A stretch of DNA of 52,056 nt from JAFARZ01 sp035651595 (GCA_035651595.1 DASRFJ010000227.1:1-52056), one strand, 5' to 3'. Positions 42,073-50,748 are shown, counted from the first letter of the stretch. The notes: generated by a model from the sequence alone, not told the origin. Made by a program: numbers and translations.

Positions 42073-42957
42073 ATGCCAGATCCACAAGATGGGCCCACCG
42101 TTCTCCGCATCATGCTCGGGACGCAATTGCGTAACCTGAGGGAGAGCAGGCACATCTCATCCGCGGACGCCGCGAAGGCGATCAGGGCGTCCGTCTCGAA
42201 GATCAGTCGTATCGAACTGGGCCGGAGCGCGATCCGCGAGATCGACGTGCTGGACCTGCTCACCTTCTACGGGGTTGCTCCCGAAGAGCGGGAGCAGTTC
42301 CTGACCTTGGCCGAGCAGGCGAGCCGCCCAGGCTGGTGGCACAACTTCAGCGACATCCTGCCTGACTGGTTCCGCGCCTACATCGGGATGGAAGAAGCGG
42401 CGAAGTCGATCCGGGTCTACGACCCGCTGTTCATCCCTGGTTTGCTGCAGACGCAGGAGTACAGCGCGGCGGTGCTCGCGCTCGGCGATCTTCCGGTAAC
42501 CGAAGCCGAGCGGCACGTCATCCTCCGCAAGGAGCGCCAGCGCAGGTTCGTTGAGGGACAGCTCAAGCTCTGGGCAATCGTGGACGAGTCGGCGCTGCGG
42601 CGGCCGGTCGGCAGCCTGGAGATACTCCGCGACCAGCTTCGGTACCTGGTCAGTCTCAGCAGCAGGCAGAACCTGACGCTCCAGATCACCTCGCAGGGAG
42701 TTGGCGGTTTCGCCGCGCCCAGCGGGTTCAGCATCCTGCGGTTCGGCGACCCGGAGATGCCCGACGTGGTCTACGTGGAGCAGCTGACCAGCGCGCTCTA
42801 CTTCGACAAGAAGTCAGACGTCGACCGGTACCTGCTGGCCATGGAACGGCTGAGCATCATCAGCAACAAGCCCGCCGACACTCGCGGCATTCTCAGCTCG
42901 ATCATCAAGGAACTGGAGGAAGAACTTGACCATCCGCAACGGAATGGCAGCGTCTGA
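42073..42957 (+). CDS. XRE-type regulator with DUF5753 domain, module 1
   Basis: A 294-residue DNA-binding protein. A helix-turn-helix lies at about 14-70 (LGTQLRNLRESRHISSADAAKAIRASVSKISRIELGRSAI). The DUF5753 domain has the family blocks RVYDPLFIPGLLQTQEYSAAVL and PSGFSILRFGDPEMPDVVYVEQ. In Streptomyces such proteins (for example the BldB/WhiJ-like systems) work with a small DUF397 partner. The ATG at 42073 follows GGAGGGAAC. Its last 32 bases overlap the DUF397 gene that follows. Confidence 0.93.
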   Translation: MPDPQDGPTVLRIMLGTQLRNLRESRHISSADAAKAIRASVSKISRIELGRSAIREIDVLDLLTFYGVAPEEREQFLTLAEQASRPGWWHNFSDILPDWFRAYIGMEEAAKSIRVYDPLFIPGLLQTQEYSAAVLALGDLPVTEAERHVILRKERQRRFVEGQLKLWAIVDESALRRPVGSLEILRDQLRYLVSLSSRQNLTLQITSQGVGGFAAPSGFSILRFGDPEMPDVVYVEQLTSALYFDKKSDVDRYLLAMERLSIISNKPADTRGILSSIIKELEEELDHPQRNGSV

Positions 42958-43150
42958 GCTGCAGGGGGTCCACTGGCGGAAGAGCAGTCGCAGCGGACCG
43001 CAGGGCGGGAACTGCGTCGAACTGGCGAACCTGGCGGACGGCCAGGTCGCGGTGCGGAATTCGCGTCATCCGGACGGGCCGGCCTTGGTCTTCACCTCGG
43101 CCGAGTGGGACGCGTTCCTCGGCGGCGCCAAGGACGGCGAATTCGGCTGA
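42926..43150 (+). CDS. DUF397 protein, module 1
   Basis: A 74-residue partner-type protein. The core WRKSSRSGPQGGNCVELANLA, then VAVRNSRHPDGPALVFTSAEWDAFLGGAKDGEFG, defines DUF397. The TTG at 42926 is chosen because GGAGGAAGAAC precedes it with correct spacing; ATG 42941 is an alternative. The overlap with the XRE gene indicates coupled synthesis of the pair. Confidence 0.9.
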   Translation: MTIRNGMAASELQGVHWRKSSRSGPQGGNCVELANLADGQVAVRNSRHPDGPALVFTSAEWDAFLGGAKDGEFG

Positions 43151-43177
43151 CGGTCTGACGGTCTGACGGATGACCAC

Positions 43178-43216
43178 CGTGGCCCCCGGCGACTACCTGC
43201 TGCGCCGGGGGCCACG
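43178..43216. terminator. terminator-like hairpin 1 between convergent modules
   Basis: The arms CGTGGCCCCCGGCG and CGCCGGGGGCCACG are perfect 14-bp complements around an 11-base loop. Lying between convergent DUF397 genes, it can serve both directions. Confidence 0.75.
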
Positions 43217-43230
43217 AGTCTTCTCATTGT

Positions 43231-43268
43231 CGTGGCCCCCGGCCGCTTCGCTAGCTCCGGGGGCCACG
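43231..43268. terminator. terminator-like hairpin 2 between convergent modules
   Basis: The arms CGTGGCCCCCGG and CCGGGGGCCACG (12 bp, perfect) repeat the stem of hairpin 1, so the stem has been duplicated in tandem. Confidence 0.75.
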
Positions 43269-43283
43269 AGCCTATCTGGCGTC

Positions 43284-43487
43284 TTACGCGGGCAGGTCGA
43301 ACTCGCCCTGCTTGACGCCGGTGAGGAAGGCCTCCCACTCGTGCCTGGTGTACACGTGCGGTGCCTTGCTCCGGTCCTTGGTGTCGCGTACCGCGACGCC
43401 CCCCTCGGGAAGGTGAGCGACCTCGACGCAGCCGCCACTGCCGCTTGCGCTGCTCTTGAACCAGCGCAGACCCCTGAGGTCATCCAT
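43284..43487 (-). CDS. DUF397 protein, module 2
   Basis: A 67-residue DUF397 protein: MDDLRGLRWFKSSASGSGG, then VEVAHLPEGGVAVRDTKD and HEWEAFLTGVKQGEFDLPA. The ATG at 43487 follows TAAGGAGAG. It is 46 bases downstream of its XRE partner and points at module 1. Confidence 0.93.
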   Translation of the reverse strand: MDDLRGLRWFKSSASGSGGCVEVAHLPEGGVAVRDTKDRSKAPHVYTRHEWEAFLTGVKQGEFDLPA

Positions 43488-43533
43488 CTGACTCTCCTTA
43501 CACTGATTATTTCTTTTTGTGTGTGAATTTCCA

Positions 43534-44385
43534 TCAGTTGAGCATTGTTATCGCGTTATCGAGCAACGCGACAGACGCCTCGGGAGATAGTGCGGAAGCC
43601 CGAAGACGGTCAAATACCTCGGCACAGGAACGCACTTCCCTGTCCTTTTCTAGATAAACAATCCCGCCGGCGCTTTCGATGCAAGCGACGTCCGGATCGC
43701 CGAGGTCAAACTGTAGAATCGAGAACGGCCCGTCGAGACCCGCGTGTGCGCCGGCCTCGAATGGGAGGATCTGCAGGCCCACGTTCGGCCAGGCGCCCGC
43801 CTTGATGAGGTGCTCGAGCTGGCGCCTCATCACTACCGATCCGCCGATGCACCGGCGGATGGCCGCCTCGTCGAGGATCAGCCACAGGTCGAGCGGTGTC
43901 TCCTCGTCCAGCTTCCGCTGCCGCAGCAGCCGGAGCTCGACCAGCCGCTCGATCTGCTCCTCGCTGTCCCGCGGGTGCAGGCCATGCAGGATCGCCATGG
44001 CATAGTCCCGGGTCTGCAGTAGTCCAGGTACGAAGTTCGCTTCGTAGACACGGACTGCCTTCGCTTCCGCCTCCAAGCCGACGAAGACGTCGAACCCCGA
44101 CGGCAGTACGTCGTCGTAGTCCGCCCACCAGCCCTTGCGGTGTCCTTCGCGGGCCATGTCCACCAGGAGCTGCTTGGCGCCGGGGTCGGTTACCTCGTAC
44201 CAGTCGAGCAAGTTCCGCAGATAGCTGGTCCTGATCGGCGCCTTCCCCTTCTCTATGCGGGACAGCGTCGACGCCACGACGCCGAGCCGCCCGGCGATCT
44301 CGTCCAGCTTGAACCCATGTGCCACACGAAGGCGGCGCAGCTCGGCACCGAGCCTGCGCCTACGGACGGTTGGGCCGTCAGCCAT
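43534..44385 (-). CDS. XRE-type regulator with DUF5753 domain, module 2
   Basis: A 283-residue protein with a helix-turn-helix at about 12-65 (LGAELRRLRVAHGFKLDEIAGRLGVVASTLSRIEKGKAPI). The DUF5753 domain has VRVYEANFVPGLLQTRDYAMAIL, GPFSILQFDLGDPDVACIES and IVYLEKDREV. The ATG at 44385 is chosen for family length; the open frame further upstream is AT-rich and not family-like. Together with its DUF397 gene it mirrors module 1, but the proteins are only moderately alike, so this is not a recent duplication. Confidence 0.92.
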   Translation of the reverse strand: MADGPTVRRRRLGAELRRLRVAHGFKLDEIAGRLGVVASTLSRIEKGKAPIRTSYLRNLLDWYEVTDPGAKQLLVDMAREGHRKGWWADYDDVLPSGFDVFVGLEAEAKAVRVYEANFVPGLLQTRDYAMAILHGLHPRDSEEQIERLVELRLLRQRKLDEETPLDLWLILDEAAIRRCIGGSVVMRRQLEHLIKAGAWPNVGLQILPFEAGAHAGLDGPFSILQFDLGDPDVACIESAGGIVYLEKDREVRSCAEVFDRLRASALSPEASVALLDNAITMLN

Positions 44386-44902
44386 GGCGGACCGCCTCCC
44401 CAACGGGGACCAGGGGGTAGCGCCCGGACAACGCGGAGCGGCCCGGCGACCCTGGCCACCCGAAGTCCGTAGCTTCGGATTGTAACCGGATCGCTCCGCA
44501 TCGTCCCGACATGGAGTACCATACCGCACAATGGATCCGCATGAAATCCCATCCGAGATTTCATCTGGGGAATTTTTACTACGCACTTGCGTCGGACGCG
44601 AGTTCGCTCCATCATCAGTTGAGGCCCGAGTTCGCGCATGCTGAACAAGAATCCGAAATTTCTCGCAAATTGGACATGGGTCACAGTTGTTTACAACCAG
44701 CATTGACAGCACCAGCACAACTTAACGATGGCATCATTGGCAACACCTGTCATTTGTAACCCCAGCTGAAGGCGATCGCGATCTCAGAGCAATGACGCAA
44801 TTGCGTGGCTTACTACATATGTGTAGTTTGCGCGTTTTGGAGCTAGTTGCAGCATATGTCGGCAAAGGCAGCGTGCGCCGGCAAACAGGGAGGGATTGAG
44901 CA
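44386..44902. promoter_or_regulatory. 517-bp regulatory region, locally low GC
   Basis: This region separates divergent XRE module 2 and the ATPase gene. The 44540-44840 part is clearly less GC-rich than the surroundings. It contains ACGCAATTGCGT (44795-44806), a perfect 12-bp palindrome also found at 42121-42132. ACTACA-TATG-TGTAGT (44812-44827), close to the ATPase gene, looks like an operator. An open frame at 44511-44759 has no family features and is not called. Confidence 0.5.
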
Positions 44903-45520
44903 ATGCAAACGCCCCCCGGCAGTACCGGGCGGCCCGGGACCGGCGCCAGCCCCCGCGCCACGGTCCTCGGTTCCCTGACGATCGAGGGACAACCCAGGCA
45001 AGTAGCGGCTGCGCGGGCCTTCGTGGAGCGGACGCTCAGCGCCAGCCGTCTCAAGGTGGACTCGGACGCCGCTACCTTACTGACGTCGGAGATCGTGACC
45101 AACGCCATCATGCACACCAAGTCCGGTGTGCCTGGTGGCACTGTCACGATCGTCGTGTTCGCGGTGCCGCACGGCGTGCTGGTCGAGGTCATCGACGACG
45201 GCTCTGCCGGCGTCCCGATCGTCAAGGGCGACCTGTACGCCGCCGAGGGACATGGATTGTTCCTCGTCCAGCAGCTCGCCGCGCAGTGGGGGTACCTGCG
45301 GGATCCCGCAGGCACCACGGTCTGGTTCCACCTGCCGAGCGCCGGCGGGCCGGACCTGACCGGGGCCGATCCTGACCCGGGGGGCGAACGTCGCCACCCA
45401 GATCATGGCGTGGGCCAGCAGACCCGCGGCGAGCCCTACGGGATACGCGACGCGGCGGCGCTCAGCGACCAGTTCACCCGGCAATCCCGGCTGCGGGTCG
45501 CGGTCCCCGGAAGCTGGTAG
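44903..45520 (+). CDS. RsbW-like ATP-binding regulatory protein
   Basis: A 205-residue protein of the anti-sigma/GHKL ATPase type (HATPase_c_2). The N-box is SEIVTNAIMH at about 62-71, the G1 region EVIDDGSAG at about 95-103 and the G2 region EGHGLFLVQQLA at about 115-126. Such small kinases bind sigma or anti-sigma antagonist proteins, and many lie beside XRE-DUF397 genes in streptomycetes. The ATG at 44903 follows AGGGAGGG. The tail after about residue 150 is unstructured. The target is unknown; linkage to module 2 is inferred from position. Confidence 0.9.
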   Translation: MQTPPGSTGRPGTGASPRATVLGSLTIEGQPRQVAAARAFVERTLSASRLKVDSDAATLLTSEIVTNAIMHTKSGVPGGTVTIVVFAVPHGVLVEVIDDGSAGVPIVKGDLYAAEGHGLFLVQQLAAQWGYLRDPAGTTVWFHLPSAGGPDLTGADPDPGGERRHPDHGVGQQTRGEPYGIRDAAALSDQFTRQSRLRVAVPGSW

Positions 45521-45544
45521 CCGGACCCGTCAGCCCTGGTCCGG
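45521..45544 (+). terminator. hairpin between convergent genes
   Basis: CCGGACC (45521-45527) and GGTCCGG (45538-45544) form a stem directly after the ATPase stop. Just beyond, AGCCGCCGCTC (45548-45558) and GAGCGGCGGCT (45571-45581) form a second stem within the 3' codons of the DUF5302 gene. Confidence 0.6.
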
Positions 45545-45545
45545 G

Positions 45546-45755
45546 TTAGCCGCCGCTCTTACGCCGGAATGAGCGGCGGCTGGCGGCGGGGCCGTGGGCG
45601 TCGTGCACCTTGCCGGTGCCCCGCGTCCCGTCGGCGTTGGCGTGGGCATTCTGGTCACGCTTGCGCTCCAAGGCCTCGCGGAACTTCCGCTTCATGTCGT
45701 CGAACTCGGGCGCGCTCTCCTCGCCGGACCCCTCGCCAGATTCCTCGACGGTCAT
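45546..45755 (-). CDS. DUF5302 small protein
   Basis: A 69-residue charged protein: an acidic N terminus, then DDMKRKFREALERKRDQNAHA and the C-terminal block HDAHGPAASRRSFRRKSGG typical of DUF5302. The ATG at 45755 follows GGAGG. It is conserved in actinobacteria with unknown function; the basic tail suggests nucleic acid or ribosome contact, which is speculation. Confidence 0.92.
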   Translation of the reverse strand: MTVEESGEGSGEESAPEFDDMKRKFREALERKRDQNAHANADGTRGTGKVHDAHGPAASRRSFRRKSGG

Positions 45756-45886
45756 TCGGACCTCCTGCGGCTCGCCAGTGCTGCTAACTCAGCGTCGCAT
45801 ACGCAGGCAAGCTTGTCCCATCCGCCACCCCCCGAAACCAAGGGGTGCCCGCCGGTCTGCCCGGCTACCCACTGATAATTGCGGGT

Positions 45887-46696
45887 ATGACCGGCGAGCT
45901 GGTGCGAGATCGCGACCGGCAGCGCGCCTGGACACTGGTCATCGCCGGGGTGCCGCAGTCGCACGTGGATCTGGACGATCCCCGGTACCTGGAGTTCGAG
46001 TACGTCCGGCGGATCGGCCACGTGCTGGACACCGCCGCGCCGCCCGGCCAGCCGTTGCGGGTGCTCCACCTGGGCGCTGGCGCGCTCACGCTGGCCCGCT
46101 ACGTCGCGGTGACCAGGCCCGGCTCGAGCCAGCTGGCGGTGGACAACGATCCGGTCCTGGTCGCGATGGTCCGGGACAGCCTGCCGCTGCCGCCGAAGGC
46201 GCGGATACGGGTTCGCACCGGGGACGCCAGGGAGCAGCTCCAGACGCTGCGGCCGGGCACGTTCGACGTGGTGATCGCCGACGTGTTCCGCGCGGGCCGG
46301 ACGCCGGCCAGCCTCACCTCCGCCGAGTTCGCGGCCGCGGCCGCGCGGGTGCTCCGCGACGGCGGCATCCTCGCCGCCAACGTGGCCGACGGCCCGCCGC
46401 TGGCGCACGTCAGGGCTCAGGTAGCCACGCTCCGCGCGGTGTTCGGCTCGTGCTGCCTGATAGCCGATCCGGGCGTGCTGCGCGGCCGTAGGTTCGGCAA
46501 TCTGGTCGTCGCGGCGAGCGGTCGCGGGCTGCCGGTCTCCGCGCTCGGCCGGCTCGCCGCGGCCGACCCGATGCCGGGCCGCGTGGTGGCCGGCGACGAC
46601 CTGGGCCGGTTCGCGGGCGGGGCGAAGCCCGTGACCGACCGGACCGCACGTCCCTCCCCGGTGGTGCCGGCCGGCCTGTTCACTGTTGCGCGGTGA
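45887..46696 (+). CDS. spermidine synthase-like methyltransferase-fold protein
   Basis: A 269-residue protein of the spermidine synthase fold without the decarboxylating partner domain. It has QSHVDLDDPRYLEFEYVRR at about 24-42, the nucleotide motif VLHLGAGALTLARY at about 59-72, and DVVIADVFRAGRTPASLTS. Such actinobacterial stand-alone proteins have no proven polyamine role. The ATG at 45887 follows a GATAAT (45874-45879), so the mRNA may be leaderless. Its end overlaps the next, convergent gene by 17 bases. Confidence 0.9.
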   Translation: MTGELVRDRDRQRAWTLVIAGVPQSHVDLDDPRYLEFEYVRRIGHVLDTAAPPGQPLRVLHLGAGALTLARYVAVTRPGSSQLAVDNDPVLVAMVRDSLPLPPKARIRVRTGDAREQLQTLRPGTFDVVIADVFRAGRTPASLTSAEFAAAAARVLRDGGILAANVADGPPLAHVRAQVATLRAVFGSCCLIADPGVLRGRRFGNLVVAASGRGLPVSALGRLAAADPMPGRVVAGDDLGRFAGGAKPVTDRTARPSPVVPAGLFTVAR

Positions 46697-47240
46697 AGTC
46701 GAGCGTCGCCTCGGCGGACTTGCCCTGGAGCGAGACCGGGAAGCCCCACGGAAGCTTTACATGGAAACACAGGAAGTCGGTCGTGCTGCCCGCCAGCGAG
46801 CGGCCGGTGAAGGCCGCGCGGGACAGCCCGCCCACATCGCGCAGCAGGACGGTGCCCGCGGCGTATGCGGACGAGCCGCAGCCGCCGTCCGGCACCGCGG
46901 CGACGCCGATCCTCAGGTCCTTGCCGAGAGAGCCGTCGCCGCTGGGCGTGGCCGTCATGCTGTACCGGAACCCGGTACTGCCCGTGTTGACGACGGAGAG
47001 CCCCAGGTACACGTCGGCGCCGGGCTGCATGCCGCTCAGGCTCATCGCGGTGATCTGTTCCTCGCCGGTCTGGGTGTTCACCGCCAGGTCGACGGTCCCG
47101 GTCGAGAAGGTCGCGGTGTCGTACCGGTGGAAAAGCCCAAGCACCGTGTGCACCGCCCAGGCGATGACGACCACCACGGCTACACCGAGCACCAGCCGGG
47201 CCTCCTTACCTCCCGGGATCAGCTTGAGGATGAACCGCAC
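46680..47240 (-). CDS. TasA/camelysin-like secreted protein
   Basis: A 186-residue exported protein. It has a membrane-signal helix (about 16-36), then ATFSTGTVDLAVN and the block SLSGMQPGADVYLGLSVVNTGSTGFRYSM, the pattern of SipW-dependent TasA/CalY proteins. Bacillus relatives form extracellular fibres or act as proteases; actinobacterial ones are uncharacterised. No SipW-type signal peptidase gene is next to it. Two Cys pairs are possible (CGSS, FLCFH). ATG at 47240. Confidence 0.7.
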   Translation of the reverse strand: MRFILKLIPGGKEARLVLGVAVVVVIAWAVHTVLGLFHRYDTATFSTGTVDLAVNTQTGEEQITAMSLSGMQPGADVYLGLSVVNTGSTGFRYSMTATPSGDGSLGKDLRIGVAAVPDGGCGSSAYAAGTVLLRDVGGLSRAAFTGRSLAGSTTDFLCFHVKLPWGFPVSLQGKSAEATLDFTAQQ

Positions 47241-47267
47241 GCCGGGAGATATCGCCGGTACCGATCG

Positions 47268-48545
47268 TCATGAAACACCGGCCTCGGTCGCCGCGCGCAT
47301 GCCTTCGCAGATCAACGCCACATCGCCCGACGTGCAGATATATGGTGGCATCGCGTAAATAAGGTCGCGGAACGGACGCAGCCAGACCCCGGCGGCGACC
47401 GCGGCCGCGGTCGCCGCCGCGACGTCCACCTCGCGCGCTAGCTGCACCACACCGATGGCGCCGCGCACCCGGACGTCGACGACACCCGGCAGCTCGCGGA
47501 GCGGCCGCAGCCCGGCGGCCAGCCCGGCCGAGATCCGCCGTACCGAACCCGCCCAGTCACCGTGATCGAGCAGCACCGACAGCGACGCGAGCGCCACCGC
47601 GCAAGCCAGCGGGTTCCCCATGAACGTGGGGCCGTGCGCGAGCACGGGCACCGATCCAGAGCTGATCCCTTCGGCCACTTCGGCGGTGCACAGGGCCGCG
47701 GCCAGGGAGAGGTATCCCCCGGTCAGCGCCTTGCCCACGCACATCACGTCGGGCGCGACCCCGGCTTGGCCGGCGGCGAACAACGTCCCGGTCCTGCCGA
47801 ACCCGGTCGCTATCTCGTCGAAGATCAGCAGCACGTGGTGCTCGTCGCAGGCCGACCGCAGCACCCGCAGGTACTCCGGGTCGTGGAACCGCATGCCCCC
47901 CGCACCCTGCACCACCGGCTCGACGATCACCGCGGCCAGCGAGTCCGCGTGCTCCCCGATCAGCCGGGACAGCTCCGCGGCGTAGGCCGGGTCGAAGCCG
48001 GCGGGCGGCGGTGGCGCGAACACCTGCCGGGCCACGACGCCGTCCCACATCGCGTGCATTCCGCCCTCGGGATCGCACACCGACATCGCCATGAACGTGT
48101 CCCCGTGGTAGCCGCCGCGCCAGGTCAGCAGCTGGCGCTTGGCGGGCCTGCCGCGGGACCGCCAGTACTGAAGGCACATCTTGACCGCGACCTCGACGGA
48201 CACCGAGCCCGAGTCGCACAGGAATACATACTCAAGGCCGTCGGGTGCGATCGCGGCCAGCCGGGTGCACAGCCGCACCGCCGGCTCGTGCGTCAGGCCG
48301 CCGAACATCACGTGGCTCATCCGGCCCAGCTGGTCGGCGGCGGCCGCGTCCAGTACCGGGTGCCGGTAGCCGTGGATCGCCGCCCACCACGAGGACATCC
48401 CGTCCACCAGCTCGCGGCCGTCCGTCAGCCGCAGCCGCACCCCGGCCGCCGATTCCACCACCAGCGGCGCCAGCCGGCCGGGCATCGGGCCGTAGGGATG
48501 CCACACGTGCCGCCGGTCGGCAGCCAGCAGGCTCCCGGGATCCAT
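47268..48545 (-). CDS. bioA: adenosylmethionine-8-amino-7-oxononanoate aminotransferase
   Basis: A biotin synthesis enzyme that makes diaminopelargonic acid with SAM as amino donor and PLP as cofactor. The 425-residue protein has HVWHPYGPMPG at about 13-23, the substrate-site tryptophans in SSWWAAIHGYRHP (51-63), CDSGSVSVEVAVKM, Asp243 in IFDEIATGFGRTG and the PLP Lys272 in GKALTGG. It starts three bases after der, so the cmk-der-bioA genes may share a transcript. No other biotin gene is in the window, an unusual separation. Confidence 0.95.
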   Translation of the reverse strand: MDPGSLLAADRRHVWHPYGPMPGRLAPLVVESAAGVRLRLTDGRELVDGMSSWWAAIHGYRHPVLDAAAADQLGRMSHVMFGGLTHEPAVRLCTRLAAIAPDGLEYVFLCDSGSVSVEVAVKMCLQYWRSRGRPAKRQLLTWRGGYHGDTFMAMSVCDPEGGMHAMWDGVVARQVFAPPPPAGFDPAYAAELSRLIGEHADSLAAVIVEPVVQGAGGMRFHDPEYLRVLRSACDEHHVLLIFDEIATGFGRTGTLFAAGQAGVAPDVMCVGKALTGGYLSLAAALCTAEVAEGISSGSVPVLAHGPTFMGNPLACAVALASLSVLLDHGDWAGSVRRISAGLAAGLRPLRELPGVVDVRVRGAIGVVQLAREVDVAAATAAAVAAGVWLRPFRDLIYAMPPYICTSGDVALICEGMRAATEAGVS

Positions 48546-48548
48546 CCG

Positions 48549-49925
48549 CTAACGGCCTCGGGCGGCACGCGCGGGCCGGCGCCCGCCGCCTGGCTTCTCC
48601 CGCTTGGCCTTCACCCGCACCGAGACCTGTATCGGGCTGCCCTCGAAGCCGAACTCCTCGCGTAGCTTGCGCTCCACGAACCGGCGGTAGGCGGCCTCGA
48701 GGAAGCCCGACGAGAACAGCACGAAATGCGGCGGCCTGGTGCCCGCCTGGGTGGCGAACAGCACCTTCGGCTGGCGTCCGCCGCGCACCGGCGGCGGAGT
48801 GGCCGCGATCAGCCCGGTCAGCCACGCGTTGAGCCTGCCGGTGGGCACCCTCGTCTCCCAGCCAGCCAGCGCCTTCTCCAGGGCCGGGACGAGCCGCTCC
48901 ACGTGCCGCCCGGTCGTCGCGGAGATGTTCACCCGCGGCGCCCACCTCGCGGTGTGGAGCTGCCGGTCGATCTCCCGTTCCAAGTACCTCTGTCGTTCGG
49001 TGTCAACCAGATCCCACTTGTTGTACGCGATGACCAGCGCGCGGCCGGCGTCGATCACCATCGACACGATCCGCAGGTCCTGCTCGGTCAGCGGCTCGCT
49101 GGCATCGACCAGCACCACGGCCACCTCGGCCACCTCGAGCGCCCCGGTCGTGCGCAGCGTCGCGTAGTAGTCCGCGCCCTGGCTCTCCTTGAACCGCCGC
49201 CTGATCCCGGCGGTGTCGACGAACCGCCAGGTGATGCCGCCCAGCTCGATCAGCTCGTCGACCGGGTCGCGGGTCGTGCCGGCGATGGCGTCCACCAGCG
49301 CCCGCTGCTCCCCGGCCAGCTTGTTCAGCAGGCTCGACTTGCCGACGTTGGGCCGCCCGATCAGCGCGACCCGGCGCGGGCCGCCCGTGGTATCCCGCTC
49401 GGCCGGCGCCTCCGGCAGCGCGTCCAGGACCAGGTCGAGCAAGTCGCCGCTGGCCCGGCCGTGCAGGGCGCTGACCGGCGCGGGCTCGCCGAGCCCCAGC
49501 GACCACAGCGCCGCGGCGTCCGCCTCGGCCTTCGCGTCGTCCACTTTGTTCGCCGCGAGCACGACCGGCTTGCCGGACTTGCGCAGCACCGCGGCCACCG
49601 CCGCGTCCGCGTCGGTCACCCCGACGGTGGCGTCGACGACGAACAGCACCGCGTCCGCCGCGTCTACCGCCACCCGCGCCTGCGCCGCGACCCGAGCGGC
49701 AAGGCTCTCCGTGCCCTCGATCGAGGGCTCCCAGCCGCCGGTGTCGACGAGCGTGAACGACCGGCCGCGCCAGAGCGCGTCGTACGCGACCCGGTCCCTG
49801 GTCACGCCCGGGACGTCCTCCACAACCGCCTGGCGGCTGCCGAGTATGCGGTTCACCAGCGTCGACTTGCCCACGTTGGGCCGGCCGACGACGGCAACCA
49901 CGGGAACCTGAGACTCGTCAGGCAT
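48549..49925 (-). CDS. der: GTPase Der (EngA), ribosome assembly
   Basis: A double-GTPase needed for 50S assembly. The 458-residue protein has two G domains: GRPNVGKST at 14-22 with DTGGWE, and GRPNVGKSS at 190-198 with DTAGIRRR and NKWD. A KH-like C-terminal domain ends in a basic tail. ATG 49925 overlaps the cmk stop by eight bases, as is usual for cmk-der pairs. Confidence 0.96.
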   Translation of the reverse strand: MPDESQVPVVAVVGRPNVGKSTLVNRILGSRQAVVEDVPGVTRDRVAYDALWRGRSFTLVDTGGWEPSIEGTESLAARVAAQARVAVDAADAVLFVVDATVGVTDADAAVAAVLRKSGKPVVLAANKVDDAKAEADAAALWSLGLGEPAPVSALHGRASGDLLDLVLDALPEAPAERDTTGGPRRVALIGRPNVGKSSLLNKLAGEQRALVDAIAGTTRDPVDELIELGGITWRFVDTAGIRRRFKESQGADYYATLRTTGALEVAEVAVVLVDASEPLTEQDLRIVSMVIDAGRALVIAYNKWDLVDTERQRYLEREIDRQLHTARWAPRVNISATTGRHVERLVPALEKALAGWETRVPTGRLNAWLTGLIAATPPPVRGGRQPKVLFATQAGTRPPHFVLFSSGFLEAAYRRFVERKLREEFGFEGSPIQVSVRVKAKREKPGGGRRPARAARGR

Positions 49926-50592
49926 GCCCGGCCCTCTGGAGCGCGAGCCGCACAATCACGTCGACGACCTCGTCGAGGGACAGCGCGGTGGAGTCGACCT
50001 CGATCGCGTCGGCGGCCTTCCCGCTCTGCGCGGCGTCCATGTTGTCCCGGCGGTCCTGCTCGCTCCTGGTGGTGGCGGCCGACCAGTTCTCCTGCTCCGC
50101 CCGGCGACTGGCTCGCGCCGCGCCGTCCGCGGTCAGGAACACCTTGACCTGAGCGTCGGGCGCCACGACCGTACCGATGTCGCGGCCCTCCGCGACGATG
50201 CCGCCGGACGCGGCGATGACCGCCCGCTGGAGGGCGATGAGGTGCTGCCGCACCCGCGGCACGCGGGCGACGGCGCTGACCGCGGCGGTCACCTCACGGG
50301 TCCTGATCGCGTCGGAGACGTCGGTGCCGTCCACCCGCGTCCATGGCGCCGCGGGATCGGTACCCACCTCGATCCGCGGCTCCGCCAGGTGCCGGGCGAC
50401 CGCCTCCGCGTCGGTGGTGTCGACGCCCCGGTCCAGCAGCCACCAGGTCAGCGCCCGGTAGGTGGCGCCGGTGTCCAGGTAACGCAGCCCGAGCGCGCGC
50501 GCCACCCCGCGGGACGTGCTCGACTTGCCCGCTCCCGACGGCCCGTCGATGGCGACGACGAGGTCCGGCACCGCACCCGTTTCGCCATCCAT
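49918..50592 (-). CDS. cmk: cytidylate kinase
   Basis: Phosphorylates CMP and dCMP. The 224-residue protein has the P-loop GPSGAGKSS at 17-25, the CMP-binding YLDTGATYRALT, and EGRDIGTVVAPDA. ATG 50592 gives the usual length; GTG 50628 would add 12 residues. Its 3' end overlaps der. Confidence 0.95.
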   Translation of the reverse strand: MDGETGAVPDLVVAIDGPSGAGKSSTSRGVARALGLRYLDTGATYRALTWWLLDRGVDTTDAEAVARHLAEPRIEVGTDPAAPWTRVDGTDVSDAIRTREVTAAVSAVARVPRVRQHLIALQRAVIAASGGIVAEGRDIGTVVAPDAQVKVFLTADGAARASRRAEQENWSAATTRSEQDRRDNMDAAQSGKAADAIEVDSTALSLDEVVDVIVRLALQRAGHA

Positions 50593-50748
50593 GCCCGTTT
50601 CCACCACCAGGCCCGCAGATGTATTCACTCACGCGATGGTACCGGCGCGCGGATTCCCGCGCGGCACCGGAATACCCGTGAGGCACGTCCGGTTCAGACC
50701 AAATAGTTCGAAGATCATCTAACGTTACTCTGACTCAGAGGAGTTATC

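Noticed and set aside
44511..44759. Open frame of 82 codons upstream of the ATPase gene
   Set aside because: No ribosome site and no recognisable domain; lies in a low-GC regulatory stretch with operator-like dyads.
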